Part shown: positions 6,624-7,324 of the stretch, in pieces
Numbering within the stretch: position 1 is the first letter of the stretch
How the letters are laid out: every line of letters begins with the position of its first letter
NCBI GenBank assembly: GCA_029256645.1
Contig: JAQSXM010000166.1
Coordinates: 1-7,324, forward strand
Direction of reading: 5' to 3'
Source of the DNA: Sporomusa sp.
Lineage (GTDB): Bacteria; Bacillota_C; Negativicutes; Sporomusales; Sporomusaceae
DNA: 7,324 nucleotides
Notes under the pieces: generated by a model
What the model saw: only the letters and a program-made list of their open reading frames with translations
The model's database searches: none
Told to the model about the DNA's origin: nothing
Translations under genes and position numbers: made by a program

Positions 6624-7230
6624 TGCTTCGTCTCTCCCTGTAAAATGATACAGCCATTCCATCGCCAATATGATGGACTGTCGTCTCAAACCTCAAATCA
6701 TTAGTAACGAAATCAAGGTAAGCCTTTAGGCGTTTAACAATTGTGCGAAAACGTTTGGGTGCAGCTGTTTCATCAAGTACCCACCCTCTAAATAATACGT
6801 TGTCAGCAATAATAACGGCTTCTGGAGAAAGTTTATCCAGAACTTTCTCCAGATAATCAAGGTATTGACCTTTGGCGGCATCAATAAATACTAAGTCATA
6901 TGTACCGGTAAGCCGGGGGATAACCACCCCGGCATCGCCGGCAATAATATCGGTTTGATTTAATACACCTGCTTCAGCTAAAAACTGTTTAGCGACCGCT
7001 ATCCGGTCATCATCTTGTTCAATAGTCGTGATTTGACCGCCTGGCATCATGGCAGTGGCCAACAGCAGGGTAGAATAACCGATAGCAGTTCCTATCTCCA
7101 GCATTGCTGCAGGTTGAGCGGCAGCAGCCACAGACTGCAGCAATTGACCGCCTTCCAAACTGATGATCGGAACCCTATGGGTAGTTGCATAATCTTTCAT
7201 CATCGCTAAAATTTGTTTAACATTACCCAT
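6574..7230 (-). CDS. trmR: tRNA 5-hydroxyuridine methyltransferase, TrmR (YrrM) type
   Basis: This class I SAM-dependent methyltransferase of the cation-dependent O-methyltransferase family (COMT/CCoAOMT-like) has 218 residues, close to B. subtilis YrrM/TrmR. TrmR methylates 5-hydroxyuridine 34 of tRNA to 5-methoxyuridine. Motif I is E45-IGTAIGYS; the acidic end of the next strand is IEQD (E71). The metal-site residues are D117 (FIDAAKGQYLDYLEK) and D143-N144 (IIADNVLFRG). ATG 7230 is chosen because it follows the mltG stop by 1 nt and has AGGTG 10 nt upstream; a TTG at 7251 would lie inside mltG and lacks a site. The family core appears to end near FYRER (about 200). The last 18 residues are encoded mostly in the overlap with trhP and look unstructured. 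The trhP neighbour makes tRNA the likely substrate; by sequence alone a small-molecule O-methyltransferase remains possible. Confidence 0.88.
   Translation of the reverse strand: MGNVKQILAMMKDYATTHRVPIISLEGGQLLQSVAAAAQPAAMLEIGTAIGYSTLLLATAMMPGGQITTIEQDDDRIAVAKQFLAEAGVLNQTDIIAGDAGVVIPRLTGTYDLVFIDAAKGQYLDYLEKVLDKLSPEAVIIADNVLFRGWVLDETAAPKRFRTIVKRLKAYLDFVTNDLRFETTVHHIGDGMAVSFYRERRSNEKTGTFSPCGQFRET
6632..6639 (-). promoter_or_regulatory. Ribosome binding site deciding the trhP start
   Basis: AGGGAGAG on the minus strand ends 8 nt before ATG 6623 and lies within the trmR reading frame. It supports 6623 over the longer in-frame start at 6689. Confidence 0.75.
6821..6853. repeat. Perfect 13-bp inverted repeat inside trmR
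   Basis: Arms TCTGGAGAAAGTT (6821-6833) and AACTTTCTCCAGA (6841-6853) are exact reverse complements around a 7-nt loop. The mRNA can form the same hairpin, across codons for TrmR residues about 127-137 (LEKVLDKLSPE). No T-tract follows on either strand, so it is not an intrinsic terminator. It may be a chance result of codon choice or an mRNA structure. Confidence 0.7.
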
Positions 7231-7231
7231 G

Positions 7232-7324
7232 CTAAATTTGCACCTGATCAATTGCGGCTAAATGTTCCTCATACGTTCTGCTAAAATGGTGTTTTCCTTG
7301 TTTATCGGCAACAAAATACAAATA
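7232..7324 (-). CDS. mltG: Endolytic transglycosylase MltG, C-terminal end (cut by window edge)
   Basis: The last 30 codons and the TAG stop of a gene that enters from the window edge. The visible end reads YLYFVADKQGKHHFSRTYEE, then HLAAIDQVQI. The YFVA...G.H.FS.TYEEH pattern is the typical C-terminus of MltG (YceG-like, B. subtilis YrrL). MltG is a membrane-anchored lytic transglycosylase that cuts nascent glycan strands and sets their length. Catalytic residues lie outside the window. The stop is 1 nt before the trmR ATG, matching the B. subtilis yrrL-yrrM order and suggesting coupled translation. The identification rests on a short segment but the motif is distinctive and the neighbour agrees. 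Confidence 0.88.
   Translation of the reverse strand, partial: YLYFVADKQGKHHFSRTYEEHLAAIDQVQI

Noticed and set aside
6912..6933. GCCGGGG/CCCCGGC inverted repeat in trmR
   Set aside because: It has only 7-bp arms with an 8-nt loop in GC-rich codons (AGVVIPR) and no T-tract; likely codon composition.

Overview
The window looks like chromosome from an anaerobic, endospore-forming member of the Firmicutes. The evidence is a spoIIIAA gene, a CD1247-type zinc-ribbon protein (a family known from clostridia and related anaerobes), and two gene neighbourhoods that match Bacillus/Clostridium synteny. A Negativicutes spore former (Sporomusaceae-like) is my guess from overall protein style. That guess is inference, not proof. 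All recognisable genes lie on the minus strand, so transcription runs from high to low coordinates. I see no rRNA, tRNA, CRISPR array, insertion sequence or phage gene, and no gene-free stretch longer than about 165 bases.

Region A (7324 down to 3441) corresponds to the B. subtilis yrrL-yrrM-yrrN/O order. It holds the C-terminus of the endolytic murein transglycosylase MltG, a TrmR-type methyltransferase, a U32-family protein of TrhP type, a 73-residue DUF4911 protein and a class B penicillin-binding protein. The first four genes are packed tightly: a 1-nt gap, a 50-nt overlap and a 4-nt ATGA overlap. TrhP and TrmR are the hydroxylation and methylation steps that make 5-methoxyuridine at tRNA wobble position 34. 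MltG and the penicillin-binding protein act on peptidoglycan, so the cluster mixes decoding and cell-wall functions.

Region B (3394 down to 1174) has its own plausible sigma-A promoter. It encodes type II 3-dehydroquinase (AroQ), an M24B Xaa-Pro peptidase and elongation factor P. This is the same order as B. subtilis yqhS-yqhT-efp.

Region C (1173 down to 511) is a single gene for an acidic zinc-ribbon protein. It is preceded by an inverted repeat and a very G-rich ribosome binding site, and followed by a clear intrinsic terminator. Region D (510 down to 1) is a possible sigma-E promoter and the 5' part of spoIIIAA, the first gene of the sporulation channel operon. It is cut by the window edge.

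Most of the window is conserved housekeeping sequence and I found no clear new system. The items most worth checking are the DUF4911 gene translationally coupled to trhP, the acidic zinc-ribbon gene between efp and spoIIIAA, a perfect 13-bp inverted repeat inside trmR, and a shikimate-pathway gene close to a tRNA hydroxylase whose E. coli relative needs prephenate.
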